Of a DNA stretch of 64,000 bases, positions 32,440 to 45,049 are shown piece after piece. The stretch spans positions 143,202 to 207,201 of the forward strand of contig JAMPIV010019075.1 of assembly GCA_024509875.1 (NCBI GenBank). The letters are read 5' to 3'. The notes under the pieces are model-generated. The model saw only the letters and a list, made by a program, of their open reading frames with translations, was not told the DNA's origin and did no database searches. Positions within the stretch are counted from its first letter, which is position 1, and every line of letters begins with the position of its first letter. The position numbers and the translations under genes are program-made. Source of the stretch: Oreohelix idahoensis (Eukaryota > Mollusca > Gastropoda > Stylommatophora > Oreohelicidae).

Positions 32440-32544
32440 CTGTTTAAAAGACAGTTTGAGGCAGTGTTTATTGTAAAATAAGCCAGGGTTGATTACCAAA
32501 ATAATCAGTACAGTAATACCGCTCAGGATACGTTCATGGACATG

Positions 32545-32760
32545 GAGCGCTAAACGAAACAGTTCCACATTAGTGATCTTGTCAGACCACTTCAATCCTT
32601 CTATTCAGTGCAAGCACCCATTAATGAAAGTCTTTATATTTTTGGTTGTTATTTTTCCTTGTCCTCCATGTTTCAGAGCCATACAATAAGACTGACTTGA
32701 CATTTAAATTGAAGATTCTGATTCTTGTGTTGGACTGGATCTCTTTAGATCTCCAAATAT
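32545..32760 (-). pseudogene. LINE family B fragment upstream of GLYAT-like exon 1
   Basis: The minus strand reads FINGCLHLIEGLKWSDKITN then VELF. DNA-level match to 47750-47935 (GTGATCTTGTCAGACCAC / GTGATCCTGTCAGACCAC, CTTCAATCCTTCTATTCA). 5'-truncated piece without a reverse transcriptase core. Confidence 0.72.
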
Positions 32761-32954
32761 TTACGGGGTCATTATAACATAAATGTGGAGATGCAATCCT
32801 AATAGGTTATTTTTAACCTAAGATTTATACAGTGCTTTATATTATATGGTGTATAAACAGTCTGAACGTACAATGTAGAATACTGAGCAGATTCATAGAA
32901 AGAAGTCAGAAGACTGGCGAGTGTAACAGAATGAACGGTATGAGCCAGTCTTTT

Positions 32955-33073
<119 letters not shown>

Positions 33074-33079
33074 TATCCA

Positions 33080-33670
33080 TTAATTATAAGAGGGCATTCG
33101 TTGGATTACTCCAACTGGGGGCTTGACGGGCCAGAATCATTGCATAACCCCTTCACAAAAGGCGACGGACCAGAATAAGTTAACAAATTTGCTCTGCCCT
33201 TATGCAGCGTTTGTTCTTGACTTCTGGGAATATCTTGTGAAGGCACCCCTACGGTAGAAGCGCCATTCATCTTCTATCTACATCTTTGCCAAGAGTAATC
33301 TTGCGCGAAGATAGATACCTTGGACGACCTACTTTTAGCTACGCTTGCGTTGTGACCATTAGTAGACTACTACTGCAAAGCAAGGGAAGGCAATCCCGTG
33401 ACATACGTGTTCTAAACAACTGATGTACAGGTATTTGTTATCATCATGAAATGTGTAACGCAAACTGCCAGGTCTGTCTCTTCGTTTTTTTCAGCAAACA
33501 TAACTGGAGTCTTCAAGGGCAAAGACTCTGATAGAAGCACTGCTGAAGGATGTCTCTCACAGATTTAACACAGTTTAGAACGATTGGGCATTTGTTACAA
33601 TTGTAAATGCATACAAAAATTTACTTTTATAGTATAGGCCTAATCTAAGTCATTTTCAATCTGCGAGGGA
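33080..33670. other. No gene seen
   Basis: Mixed sequence; a GC-richer part (33090-33420) may be an unrecognised repeat. No intact reading frame. Confidence 0.35.
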
Positions 33671-33679
33671 AAAGCCGGA

Positions 33680-34440
33680 CAAAATCAACTTTTGAAAAAA
33701 TCCCCCTGGACGTTCAATCTTAATTTGAAAATGAATCCGGAGAAAAGAGGACAGATGGTCACCGTAAATTAGTGGAGCAAGCCAACAAGAAAAGCCGTGA
33801 ATTTGAATACGGCATTAACACTCAGAAAAGAAAAAAAAAACTATGATAATTAGCAAAACAAACGAGAAACCAACATTAATAGTAATAATCAGCGGAAATA
33901 TCCCGGGAACACACGAAACATTTCAAGTATATTGGAAGCATTAAAAAAAAGAGGATGGCAGATATGAACAAGAAGTCGAGAAGAGAAGAGGTTACATTCA
34001 ATAGTCCGATATAGATACGCTGTATCACATCCAAATAAATATCAAATTATAAATGAGTTATCAAATGTTGTATATACTTTTCATTATTATGTGACGAACA
34101 ATCATGGGCTGGAAGAAAGAATTCTGGCACTCGAAATATAAATGTACAGAAAAAAATGGGGCGCATCTCATTGAAAAAGAAGGGGAAGGGGGGAATCAAG
34201 TAGTCCTTAAAAATAAGCAAATGAAATATTTTGAACATATAACGAGACACAAAACATTGTTAAAAAAACGTAACAAAGAAAAGTTGAAGATAAAAGGACA
34301 AGGCGCTATAAATGTGAAGATAACATCAAGAGATTGACAAGAAAGAGTCGTCGATTATCAGAATGTACCATCAAGAGATAGAATTCTTCAGAAATTCTCT
34401 ATTCGATGCGGAAATGGTAACTGATCTGGTCTGGTCTGAG
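33680..34440 (+). pseudogene. Strongly decayed LINE C-terminal region
   Basis: Plus-strand frames with many stops still show TMIISKTNE-like, HFKYIGSI-like (normally FKYLGS) and QMKYFEHITRHKTLLKK (normally YFGHIMRH..LL) segments in the right order for the end of a non-LTR retrotransposon reverse transcriptase. Too decayed to assign to families A-D. Confidence 0.55.
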
Positions 34441-35234
34441 TATGATAGTGATGACGATGGATGATGATTCAAACTAAAGAGCTCCAGTTACTTAAATTTC
34501 TTATTTTTAAAAATGTAAAGAGATAAAAAAGAGCTGTATAAATAAAACATATTTTTTAAATAGGCCACTGGAATATCTCTAACGGCTAATATTAGTTTTT
34601 TTGTTTCTGCAATGCAAAATAGATTTTGTTCACGATCCGAGCAATTAAGAATTCACAAGACAAGTAAAGTCTATCAGATATTTCCACCACGGTAGCTAAC
34701 AAACACAATAAGCCTATCATTGAGTAAACAAAGACTAATGAAGATGGAAAATATTGATATTGATGTTGATAATAATGACGATAATAATGATGTTAGCCGT
34801 CACAATGATCGATTTGTTGTATTACCTGGTCTAACACGAGCTACCCTTTCCTTGCCAACTGAGATGGGCGAGTTTAACGTCTGAACTCTAGACTCCCTAT
34901 GACGGAGTTAACAACTGCTGGAATGCGATGACGCGTTATGTAATTTAGTGCTGTAAGGCATGTACACTTGGGTTGAGGATTCTCATCATTGTAAAACATG
35001 GCAACTTCCAGGTAGAACAACGGGTTACAAATTATTGATAGAAGAAAGATGACAGTGGCGAGTAACAAGATGGGAATATTATGACAAAGCCACATGGATT
35101 CTTAATCCCTAGTTTGCTTTCCGTTTTGTTTTAAGTACCCCAAGCAATTACTGTGTTTCCAAAAGCTACATGCCGAAGAAGCTTCTTAACGTTTAGAGAC
35201 TACTGACATTACCAAAGCCATTATAGGTTATCTG
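34441..35234. other. No gene seen
   Basis: AT-rich. The 73-codon minus open frame at 34874-35095 has no recognisable domain. Confidence 0.4.
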
Positions 35235-35720
35235 CAATACAAATTTGGACGACTGCCTGCATAAGAAGCAATACAATTCAGCAAATTGTATCTGCAAATA
35301 AACTGATTAATATTATTGACGATTAACCTCACAAGAAGCGACTAAAAATCATTCAATATTGTCTTAGCAAGAGTGGCTAAATTCATTTACGATTATCTCT
35401 ATAAGAAGTGACTAGTTATTTCAGATTATCTCAATAAGATGTGACTAAAGTCGTTTCTTCTTCTTCTTCTTCATTCACCCTCAGACGTCAACTTAAACTT
35501 TCAAAGAAAGCAGTGGTCAGCTTGAGGCTGTTGATATCTCCGTATAGTTTTTCCAGGAATGGTCCTGGTGATGGCCACATGTGCTTCACTGTTGCTCATA
35601 TGTTGGGTATCTTTGAAGCAGGTGTTTAGCAGTCATGTTATCGGTGCGACAGTTACACTCATCAGTAATTTCTAAAGTCGTTTGAGAGTATCTCTGTTAG
35701 AAGTGACTAAAATCATTTAT
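35235..35720. repeat. Degenerate tandem repeat of about 40-50 bp
   Basis: Loose units containing (A)AGAAGTGACTAAAATCATT and GATTATCTC(T/A)(A/T)TAAGA recur at 35270-35460 and again at 35665-35730. In between lies a (TTC)n run (35456-35473) and about 180 bp of other sequence. Old, diverged minisatellite. Confidence 0.6.
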
Positions 35721-35734
35721 CTCCAAAAGTCGTG

Positions 35735-35795
35735 ATTTAAGCTCTAATATAACAGTTTGTGTTACTGTATTGGTTTGGTTACACGTTGCCACGTT
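35735..35795 (+). repeat. Segment inverted with respect to 41990-42050
   Basis: AACAGTTTGTGTTACTGTAT then TGGTTTGGTTACACGT matches the reverse complement of about 41995-42050 (GTAACCAAACCAGTACAG, CAACACGAACTGTT). Probably two copies of the end of one unidentified element. Confidence 0.55.
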
Positions 35796-36349
35796 TTTTA
35801 AGACTATATCTGTTACAAAGAATATCTCTAATAAACATAATGTTCGTGCGACATTGATAGCAGAAGTAGTTTCAGCTTTAGTTGCAAATTCAACTTATGC
35901 TGTCAATGGTTGTGAACTGACACAATTTCTTTCTTCTGAAACATGTGTTGCTCAGTCAAGGTTTCTTACAATTATCAGTTTTATGGTCTAATATATTACT
36001 CTGGATTACCACCTGGGACTTACATCAGATCTGCTGTTTGATGGTTGCGCTGGCAGATGATGGTTAGACTGCAGTGTAACGAGATAGACCAAATATCATA
36101 TTCTCTGTCTGGTCATGGTAGTTTATGTTGGATGTTGTTTCAGCTTACGCCCTAATGTCCTTCTTTCTTACGTCAAGTTTCATAAATAGTTGAATGCCCA
36201 GTTCTGTCCGTATTTTGAGGGCTTCCTCCATTCGTCTCACTCTAACGCTCTTCTTGAACATTATTTATAAGGTAATATTGTGAATTGTATATTATTGTCA
36301 AATCTTCTCTTTGTGTTCTCTTCTGCTCTTCTGTATGTGTAATTAGGCA

Positions 36350-36600
36350 GTTCCACCCCGTGCAGTTCCCGGGGGTTTCTGAAGAAACAAAGAAATAATA
36401 GGATAACTGTACCCTAAGGCATATCGGACAAATGACTAATATGAGGTTTTGCAAGAGGCTGACAACCTCATCATGAAAAATAAATTGCCACGGAAACCAC
36501 AGCTGTAAGATAATGTGAATGCGTCGTGGTGCAGGCTTATTGTAATTGAATCAGCTGTAGTGGTCTCTGTAAGCTTCGTAGGAGCAGAAGATAAAATAAT
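36350..36600 (+). mobile_element. Dispersed repeat R, plus copy
   Basis: CCCCGTGCAGTTCCCGGGGG head, AATAGGATAACTGTACCC, GGCTGACAACCTCATCATG, AATAAATTGCCACGGAAACC, TGGTGCAGGCTTATTG, then an AATAATAAATTAATAG tail. Confidence 0.75.
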
Positions 36601-36779
36601 AAATTAATAGTGATCGACAGTCCTGTGGTAAACGAGCGCAAAGCCTTATCGCCATATCTTTTCCTACATCTTTCTTATTTTATTTTCTCCCACATTTGTG
36701 CTCTTTCATCCCACATTTGCTATTTCATCGTTTTGATTACTCGCCACCGGTATCTAGAGAACTACATTTGTTCTTTCAC

Positions 36780-37440
36780 CGTGGTAAAATAAATTCTTTT
36801 GATTGAGTCCCCATACTTGGCTTCATCTTGTGAAGTCTCGTGATAAATCTGGTGAAAAACATCTGGTTTCATCAAAATCGGACATCTGAGCATGGAACAA
36901 TTTGACGGGTCACCACATTGGGACAATGGCGCGGGGAGACGCCCAGCTTGGCCAGGGGAAGAAGTCTTCTCATACTGTTTAAACCAACCACCATGTAATA
37001 CAATAGGCGGCGCCACAAAGGGACTTGTTAGCGTGCTGGCGACAATGGACTGAGGTAATAAAGGCCGCCGCCAACACGCGGGGCGATAGACAAACAGAGA
37101 GTGATATGACAGATGGAAGGCGGGGGACACTTTTGCATGGGCCAGCCAATTATCTCAACACCTGTTTGTCAGGCAAGCCCGGCAACGAAAGTTGGTCGCG
37201 AATTGCCCCACCCATTTTTGGACTAACAGGGGACAAGAGAGAACCTGGGAATAGTCTCTTAGCTATTGGTTGTATGGGCGGAGTTGTACGTCACCGGTCC
37301 AAGGGACCCACATTTGACTTTTAGAGATATAATATACCGCGCAGCTCGCTAGAGAGAGGAGTCCAGTTTTTCAACATTGTGGTGTAAAGAAAAATCCATA
37401 ACGCATAGCCTGCAATTACTTCAGTGTGGATAAATATTTC
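36780..37440 (+). promoter_or_regulatory. GC-rich, promoter-like segment
   Basis: Locally GC-rich (about 36890-37310) in an AT-rich window. It contains a CCAAT-type ATTGGTTG and a GGGCGGAG box (about 37262-37281), then a TATA-like GATATAATATACC (37323-37336). The spacing is plausible for a promoter firing to the right. No ORF downstream is convincing, so it may instead be the promoter of an LTR. The two open frames across it (36762-37130 minus, 37025-37324 plus) have no known domain. Confidence 0.3.
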
Positions 37441-38384
37441 GTATCTGTGTGTATTATGTTCTTAAAGGATTTTGCGAAGGGAAAAGAAGGTTAGTAGATC
37501 TTATACAGATTATTAATACGTTTTTATTATTCTTTATTCATCTTAACCTCACAGCTAAATGTGCGAAAGATAGTTTTTCAATTAATTCTTCACATAAATG
37601 ATTAATAAAATCATTTTCCTCTAAGATGATAGGCTGATAGGATGTAATTAATAGTTCATACTTCACCTTCCATACGCACACACTCTCGTGCACAATATAT
37701 TTAACATCATTAGAATTGAACTCATAGAGATCAATAGTGAGAAGAAGAATAAATGAAAGTCAACCAGTATATATTAAGTGTGAAAACTTACGAAGACTTT
37801 TGTGTGTCTTCAGTCCATCAGAAGTCTGAGTCTACACGCTACGTGTCTGACGTCTAACCAGAAATAAGTTATCAAAAAACGGACATTTAGCTAGCAGAAT
37901 TCGCCATAGGACATTCTTCGTTTCTCACTTAAAAAGGAATATTTCTCACCCATACTCAAGAAGGTGGACGCAGCATTTTTCGTCACGTGCGCACAAGTTC
38001 AATACATAGTTATAACAAGTTCAAATCACTCGAAAGCTTACTACAGGAGTCAAGGTAAAGCTCACAGTTGATTACTCATATCAAGTTCAGCTCAATCGGA
38101 AGCGTACTATCTGAAGTCAAGCTAAAGAGCTCAAAAGTTGAATCTCATATTTATACCAAGTGAAACACACTCTTAAGCGCGTTCTATGAAGCAGACTCCA
38201 AAGTATATTAAATGGATCCCGATTAAATACTCAAGATAATGAGTCTACATATCAAGAACATTTCGTGAAGATATCCAGTCTGCCCAGTACCCTCCGGAGA
38301 TAAGACAACAGACATTTTCATACGACAACTATTAACTGTTGATCAACGCTACAGAGATATACTCAAACAGCGAAGGGATATATA
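37441..38384. other. No gene seen
   Basis: AT-rich, no coding signal. It may belong with the promoter-like segment to an LTR-type element, but ends cannot be shown. Confidence 0.35.
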
Positions 38385-38386
38385 TA

Positions 38387-38420
38387 CTCCCCTGTTCACA
38401 AAGTTCCGGGACTCATTTTT
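38387..38420 (+). repeat. Mariner left terminal inverted repeat
   Basis: Pairs with 39309-39342 almost base for base over the inner CCCTGTTCACAAAGTTCCGG part. Confidence 0.9.
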
Positions 38421-38447
38421 TTTTATTCGAATAAGTAGACTTACATA

Positions 38448-39148
38448 CTATTTGGTTCTATCTCCTTCAAAGTAGTTCCCTTGTGAGTGTACACACTTAT
38501 TCCAACGTTCCTGCCACTGAAGGAAGCACCTCTCGTAGTCACTTTGCGGAATAGCCCTCATCTGTCTCGTCGCGTTGGCTTGACTCTGCTCAATGTCATC
38601 GAATCTACGACCTTTCATTGTTTTCTTAAGTTGCGGGAACAAGAAAAAGTCACACGAAGCAAGATCGGGTGAGTATGGAGGATGCGGGAGCAATGGAATG
38701 TTGTGTTTCGTCAAAAATGCGTTTGTGGTGACAGACCTGTGTGCAGGTGCATTGTCATGATGAACACGCCAATTGCCTGTGCGCCACTTTTCAGGGCGAT
38801 GTCTGCGCACAAAGTGGCGGAGGCGTTGCAGGACTGTTTTGTAGAATTCAGCATTGACACTCTGTCCTATATGGACGTATTCATGATGCACAAGGCCATC
38901 AATGTCGAAAAACTCTATTAACATGGTCTTGACATTGGACTTGACCTGTCGTGCCTTCTCCCTTGACGGGGGCCATCTTCAAAGGATCGGAGTCCACTTT
39001 TGAAACGGGAATACCACTCAAATGTTTTATATCTACTTAAACAGGACTCTCCGAAAGCTGTTTGCAACATTTCGAGAGTTTTGGAACCAGTTTTTCCTAG
39101 ACAAAAACAGAAATCAATGCACACACGTTGTTGAATTTTGCCGTCCAT
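38448..39148 (-). pseudogene. Mariner transposase, deleted and frameshifted
   Basis: Two overlapping minus-strand frames. The first (39148-38918) gives the N-terminal DNA-binding part: QRVCIDFCFCLGKTGSKTLE, GESCLSRYKTFEWYSRFKSG, ending at SFEDGPRQGR. The second (to 38448) gives the C-terminal catalytic part from KSNVKTMLIEFFDIDGLVHH onward. It has HHDNAPAH and YSPDLASCDFFLFP with exactly 34 residues between the two Asp, the mariner D34D signature. The segment with the second helix-turn-helix and the first catalytic Asp (normally GDE.W) is gone. The join near 38970 also shifts frame. It cannot make an active enzyme, though it might still be moved by one. Confidence 0.92.
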
Positions 39149-39308
39149 TTTTGAAACGCGACGAGCACTATTACGTCACATCCGCTTTTACGCTACCACA
39201 CAGCGCATGCGCGAAATTACAAACTTTAGGTTAGGTACATATAGTGGCACGTGTTGACACGTGCACTGTGTTAATATCACCTAGTTCCTTATAACGGTTT
39301 TCCAGATA

Positions 39309-40764
<1,456 letters not shown>

Positions 40765-41195
40765 ATAACGTGGCCACCCCGTGTCGCTCCCGGGGGTCTT
40801 TGAGTAAACAAAGAAAGAATTAGACTATCGCTACCTCATGCATGTCGTAAGAGGCGACTATTATGAGGCTGGCAACCTCATCGTGTAAAATAAATTACTA
40901 CAGAAATTACCTACAAGAGCACACTGATACTTCCATAAACATTTAAAGAAATAAAGAAGGGAAACCCCAGGTCTGTAATCAGTAATGAAATAAATATTAC
41001 ACACATAAAGGTTTGTTTCAGGCGCTCATATTTATTTCTTTATTTCTCACGAGCACCTGGAACATACCTTTACGTGTGTAATAGTTATTTATTTAACGAT
41101 ACTGCGATGCAGGCTTCCTGCAAGGGAACGAACTTTGGTGGTGATGGCTCCAAGCTCCATATCGAGCGACATGGGACAAGAAGGAGACTAACATG
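40765..41195 (+). mobile_element. Dispersed repeat R, plus copy split by a MITE
   Basis: CCCCGTGTCGCTCCCGGGGG head, CATGTCGTAAGAGGCGACTA, GGCTGGCAACCTCATCGTG, then an insertion (about 40932-41097), then GATGCAGGCTTCCTGCAAGG and ATGGCTCCAAGCTCCATA. The copy is otherwise the most complete of the family. Confidence 0.78.
40932..41097. mobile_element. Palindromic MITE-like insertion
   Basis: Contains two inverted arms of about 45 bp: AATAAATATTACACACATAA... (40988-41028) and its reverse complement in 41050-41095 (...CTTTACGTGTGTAATAG). GATACT occurs just before and just after the insertion, fitting a short target-site duplication. One arm occurs again near 29755. Confidence 0.6.
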
Positions 41196-41269
41196 GCAGC
41201 ATGTAGGTAATGGTGAATGTATTTTAGAATTGTTAAGATCTCGTATTTAAAATTGGTTCACAGAGAGAC

Positions 41270-41376
41270 AGAAACAGAGAGAGAGAGAGACAGACAGACA
41301 GAAAGAGAGAAAGAGAGAGACTGAGAAAGAGAGAGTGAGAGAGAATAAGAGACCCAGAGAGAAAGAGAAAAAGATA
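41270..41376. repeat. GA-rich low-complexity tract
   Basis: (GAGA)n and (GACA)n mixtures. No frame of interest. Confidence 0.9.
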
Positions 41377-41599
41377 TAGTGCGAAATGTAAAAAAAAAAT
41401 TAAAAAGGAATGTAAAAAAGCCGATTATAATAGACGTGATTGCTTTATGTTATCTATCATCAGCCATCCGTGTAAAGTAGGGTAGATTGAGTGATCATTT
41501 CATTGTTTTTTCGTTACTCAATCTTCTCGTGCTAGGATTGCGATGTAACCTTTCTTCATGCTGTCGTGACATACACATTGCGTGAGATATGCAGTATTC

Positions 41600-41760
41600 C
41601 ATGTGAAATGTCGTACTCTCATTTCTTCCCTATCGTTATGTTTTTATAAAGCGAGCTATAGCAGATATCCATAAGGATATCCCATGTGAAATATCTTAAC
41701 TCTCATTTCTTTCTTCCGTTATGCTTTTACGAGATGAGATTTAGAAGACATGCATAAGAA
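41600..41760. repeat. Tandem duplication of about 85 bp
   Basis: CCATGTGAAATGTCGTACTC / TCATTTCTTCCCTATCGTTA recurs as CCATGTGAAATATCTTAACTC / TCATTTCTTTCTTCCGTTA with about 85 bp spacing. Confidence 0.6.
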
Positions 41761-43229
41761 AACGACTGATATACAAACTAAAATACTCACATTCATGGAT
41801 AACACACCAACGTCGTGTAATCTTAGCGTTTCTTCTGCAAGCACTGTCGGTCGTTACGCTTATCTTTTATGACTTAGTTTGCTGGGTTCTACCACATGAG
41901 TGTTGCAGCATAGTCCCTTATGACGTTTCTCGAAGATAATTTCAAAATGTAGGTCCAAGTTTATTTAACACCTGTAGTGTAACACTGCACACCTCTGTGA
42001 CTACGTGTAACCAAACCAGTACAGCAACACGAACTGTTTTATTAGAACTTCAAGGGACCAGAATTTCAGGACGGAAAAAGAAATTCAGGATTGGACAAAG
42101 CCTTTGTGACGTTTAATGGAAATATAGATACAGTAATTTGACAGCCTTTGCTTTCCCATTTAGTGTCTACCATTGGCTAAGCCAAACCACGCAATTTTCT
42201 GTCTGTATGACTCACCTTTGAATCCACGCCCTTTTTCTTGGAACATAACAACAGAGTTGTTTACCAACTTTTCGCAACCCGCCAGTCTTAACAGGGAAGC
42301 GAATCACGTTTGTTTACCTGAGTTCTCACGCGAGCTGATTTGCCAATTATCGGTCATTAGACAGATGCGCGTGGAAACAACGGACTGTTTGAAGAGATAC
42401 ACGGGCGATAATATTTTCCCGACCACATTTGATGTTCGTACGTTTCAGGGGGAGGTAAATGTCTGATCTGCGAAAGAGGACGTAATCTAAGAGAGGCCTG
42501 TTGCACGGCCAAGTCTTCTGATATCGGTCAGCATCGCTGAATAGAGCGAACGAACAAACCTTTCATCTGATTTCTCTGCTATGCAGAATGTGTGAATTAT
42601 AACATCCTCTAGAGATAATAACCCCATGATCTGTTTATATACTGCGTTCTCTCCAATTCAGTTATCAGAGTCGCTCAGAAATTTTTGGATAGTCTAAACA
42701 CGCCAGACCAGAACCATTTCTTTGCTAAATGTGTTAAAAAGTCTCGAGGGGATTTCATTTTCTGATTTGTGGTAATAGAAATTGTGCTTAAGTGTTAAAA
42801 TGTGTTACGCTTACCATTTTAATTCACTGTAATTCCCTAGCGTTTAAAACTAGTGAAATAACGTAACGCGTAGATATTTTCTTGCCAATTGTTCAGGGTA
42901 ATGTAATTTCCAACACCACTTTCTTACACAAGAAGATACGGTTTAGCTGACAGATTATTACGCGTGACGGATGAGTGACAGAAAAGAATTCTCATTATAT
43001 TTCATTGTGTGAAATTATATAAGTGACTAGTGTTAATATCATGTGACAAAACAATAGACGCTGACAATCAATAGCTAGTAATGACAGGCGATATTTGTAA
43101 AAGTGCGCGTATGGATAAATTAAAAAATAATTGACTTTGTGCGCTGTTCATTTTCTCGCTGGCCATGACGGGGGAGGGAGCATATCCTTTTTTCCCGACA
43201 TGCCATAGCGGAAAACTCATGTGTGGATA
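41761..43229. other. No gene seen
   Basis: Includes the segment inverted to 35735-35795 (about 41990-42050). The 97-codon plus open frame at 42173-42466 has no recognisable domain. A TATA-like GTTTATATACTGCG at about 42634 is not linked to a gene. Confidence 0.35.
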
Positions 43230-43330
43230 GGATAGTAGCTTTTTTTTTTTTCTTTTTTTTTTTTTTCATAAATATTCTTTTCTTCCTAATATAGTACCTG
43301 ATCAAAACCAGCGGCCAGGGGTCTTATTCT

Positions 43331-43770
43331 GATTTTTGGGTCTTCGATTTTTGGGCTATACAACCCATAAAAGCCAGATCCAAACCTCAGAAATGAGATA
43401 TCTGAGGAAGGTGGTTGAAGTAACTAGAAGAGACATGGTACGCAACCAGACGATACGTCAAGGCCTAAAATGCCACCCCCTACAGACCCAAGTAGAACAG
43501 TCCCAACTAAGATGGTTTGGCCATGTCTGCAGAATAGGAGAAGATCGGCTACCACGACAAGCATGGGAAACAAAGAGCCAAGGATCCAGACCCCGAGGAC
43601 GACCCAGAGTCCGCTGGGTGGACAACATTAGACAATCTTTGAAGGACCGAGGACTAGAATGGAACCAGGCCAGGAGGAAGACAGCCGATAGAATAGTCTG
43701 GCGCTCTCTCTTCCAAACCTCTACACCTCACGGTAGAAGGGGAACGACTAAGTAAGTAAGTAAGTAAGAT
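43331..43770 (+). pseudogene. LINE family C 3' end with (TAAG)n tail
   Basis: An open plus frame (43336-43755) encodes the C-terminal block of a non-LTR reverse transcriptase: MRYLRKVVEVTRRDMVRNQ, then QLRWFGHVCRIGEDRLPRQAW, RPRGRPRVRWVDNIRQSL and a stop after GRRGTTK. The DNA ends in (TAAG)n at 43750-43768, a typical simple-repeat tail. The copy starts abruptly after a poly-T run, so it is 5'-truncated. The frame is fully open, so it is recent. It matches 47945-48385 (minus) and probably continues the family of the larger copy at 51.4-55.1 kb. Confidence 0.85.
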
Positions 43771-44393
43771 TTTTGGGCTAGTTCGGTCCTCTTTCTTCAT
43801 TCAGTGAAGGATTAATGGTGTCTTCTTCAAGGCTTACAAGACCCATGTTCCTTTGTGAACCGGTTGGGCCCAAGAGACAAATAAACATTAATATTAAATC
43901 TTTACTGGACTGTACCTTACCCAGAATTATTTATTCAATTTTTCCAGCCCACTGGGCTTACGAAAGAACACATATTCCTGACGTTTGACAGCCGTAACAA
44001 CGGAGTGATCCAGAAAACTACGCTGTTTCAAAATCGGCACTCACCATAGAGCCAGCCGATAGGATTTACCATCATCATCATTTTTACATATTGTAACATT
44101 TGTCTTAGCAACCAGATGCTTCGCAATACTGGAATTATTTTTCTCCTTTTGCAACTGTGAACGTCCAGAGCACGTCTTGCTTCAGTAACTATTCGCGGTG
44201 ACACTTGTTTCATCCAGGGAAAATTAAACCACCAATTTTGGCGTTCACCTTGTAATTATTATTCGATATATAGGCTGGACTGGGGCCATATTTGGACAAC
44301 CCACCTGACAGTATAGGTTCAGGAACTATTGTAATTTTGTCAAGGGATATCAATACCACGAGTGGGTAAGCGAGATTGTTTGTGGCCACGTAT

Positions 44394-44396
<3 letters not shown>
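43771..44396. other. No gene seen
   Basis: Unique-looking sequence. The minus open frame at 44028-44213 has no recognisable domain. Confidence 0.4.

Positions 44397-44430
<34 letters not shown>
44397..44430. repeat. (GA)n microsatellite
   Basis: About 17 GA units. Confidence 0.95.
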
Positions 44431-44434
<4 letters not shown>

Positions 44435-44523
44435 TATTTTCCTCTGTTACAATCATTGTACTAACTTCATTTTTTATTTCGCTAAACTTGTGTACTTTAC
44501 TGAGTAGTAATTTAGTGGAAACT

Positions 44524-45048
44524 TGTTCTTCGCAGTCTATTCTGTAACCTAGTGTTAATCTTTGACCTTTGGGTTATTAACTTCTTTTGGAATCCTTTCT
44601 TAACAAGGGGGAGGGCACTTATTCGGTTATTTTCATATGACTGTAAACATGATTTATTGATTTCTCTATATGTTTTGATGTTGTAAAAAATTTAATGATA
44701 ATAAACAACAAAAAGAACTTAACTTTGTGTGTTGGTCAGACCCATACCCAATTAACCATAGTTTTTTTTCACGTTTGTGTGTCTTGTTGTCACATAATTG
44801 TGTGTGGGTGTGTTTAGTTTAACTTATATTTCTAGATATAAGGGGGTGAAAGATTTTCTTACACCAAATTATAGTCGCATAGATAGGCTGGACTAGAGAA
44901 ACTATTCAGTCCAGAGACAAATCTTCTCCTTAACTATTCACTCGTGAAATCTATTTCTTACTCCTTTATTCTCACATATTTACCACTATCACCTCTGCTC
45001 AGGCGGGACCATAAATATCTTCTAACGTATCTAAAAATTTACGACACC
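44524..45048 (+). mobile_element. LTR-like dispersed repeat, copy 2
   Basis: Homologous to 2252-2820 along its length, with the same TGTTCTT...ACGACA ends. It keeps GTGTTGGTCAG after AATAAACAAC, and the hairpin CTGGACT...AGTCCAG at about 44891-44917. Confidence 0.5.
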
Positions 45049-45049
45049 C

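Noticed and set aside
36762..37324. Two overlapping open frames of 122 and 99 codons
   Set aside because: GC-rich sequence lengthens chance frames; opposite strands overlap and neither shows a domain.
42173..42466. 97-codon open frame starting MAKPNHAIF
   Set aside because: No domain, no signal peptide and no splice context; cannot be told from chance.
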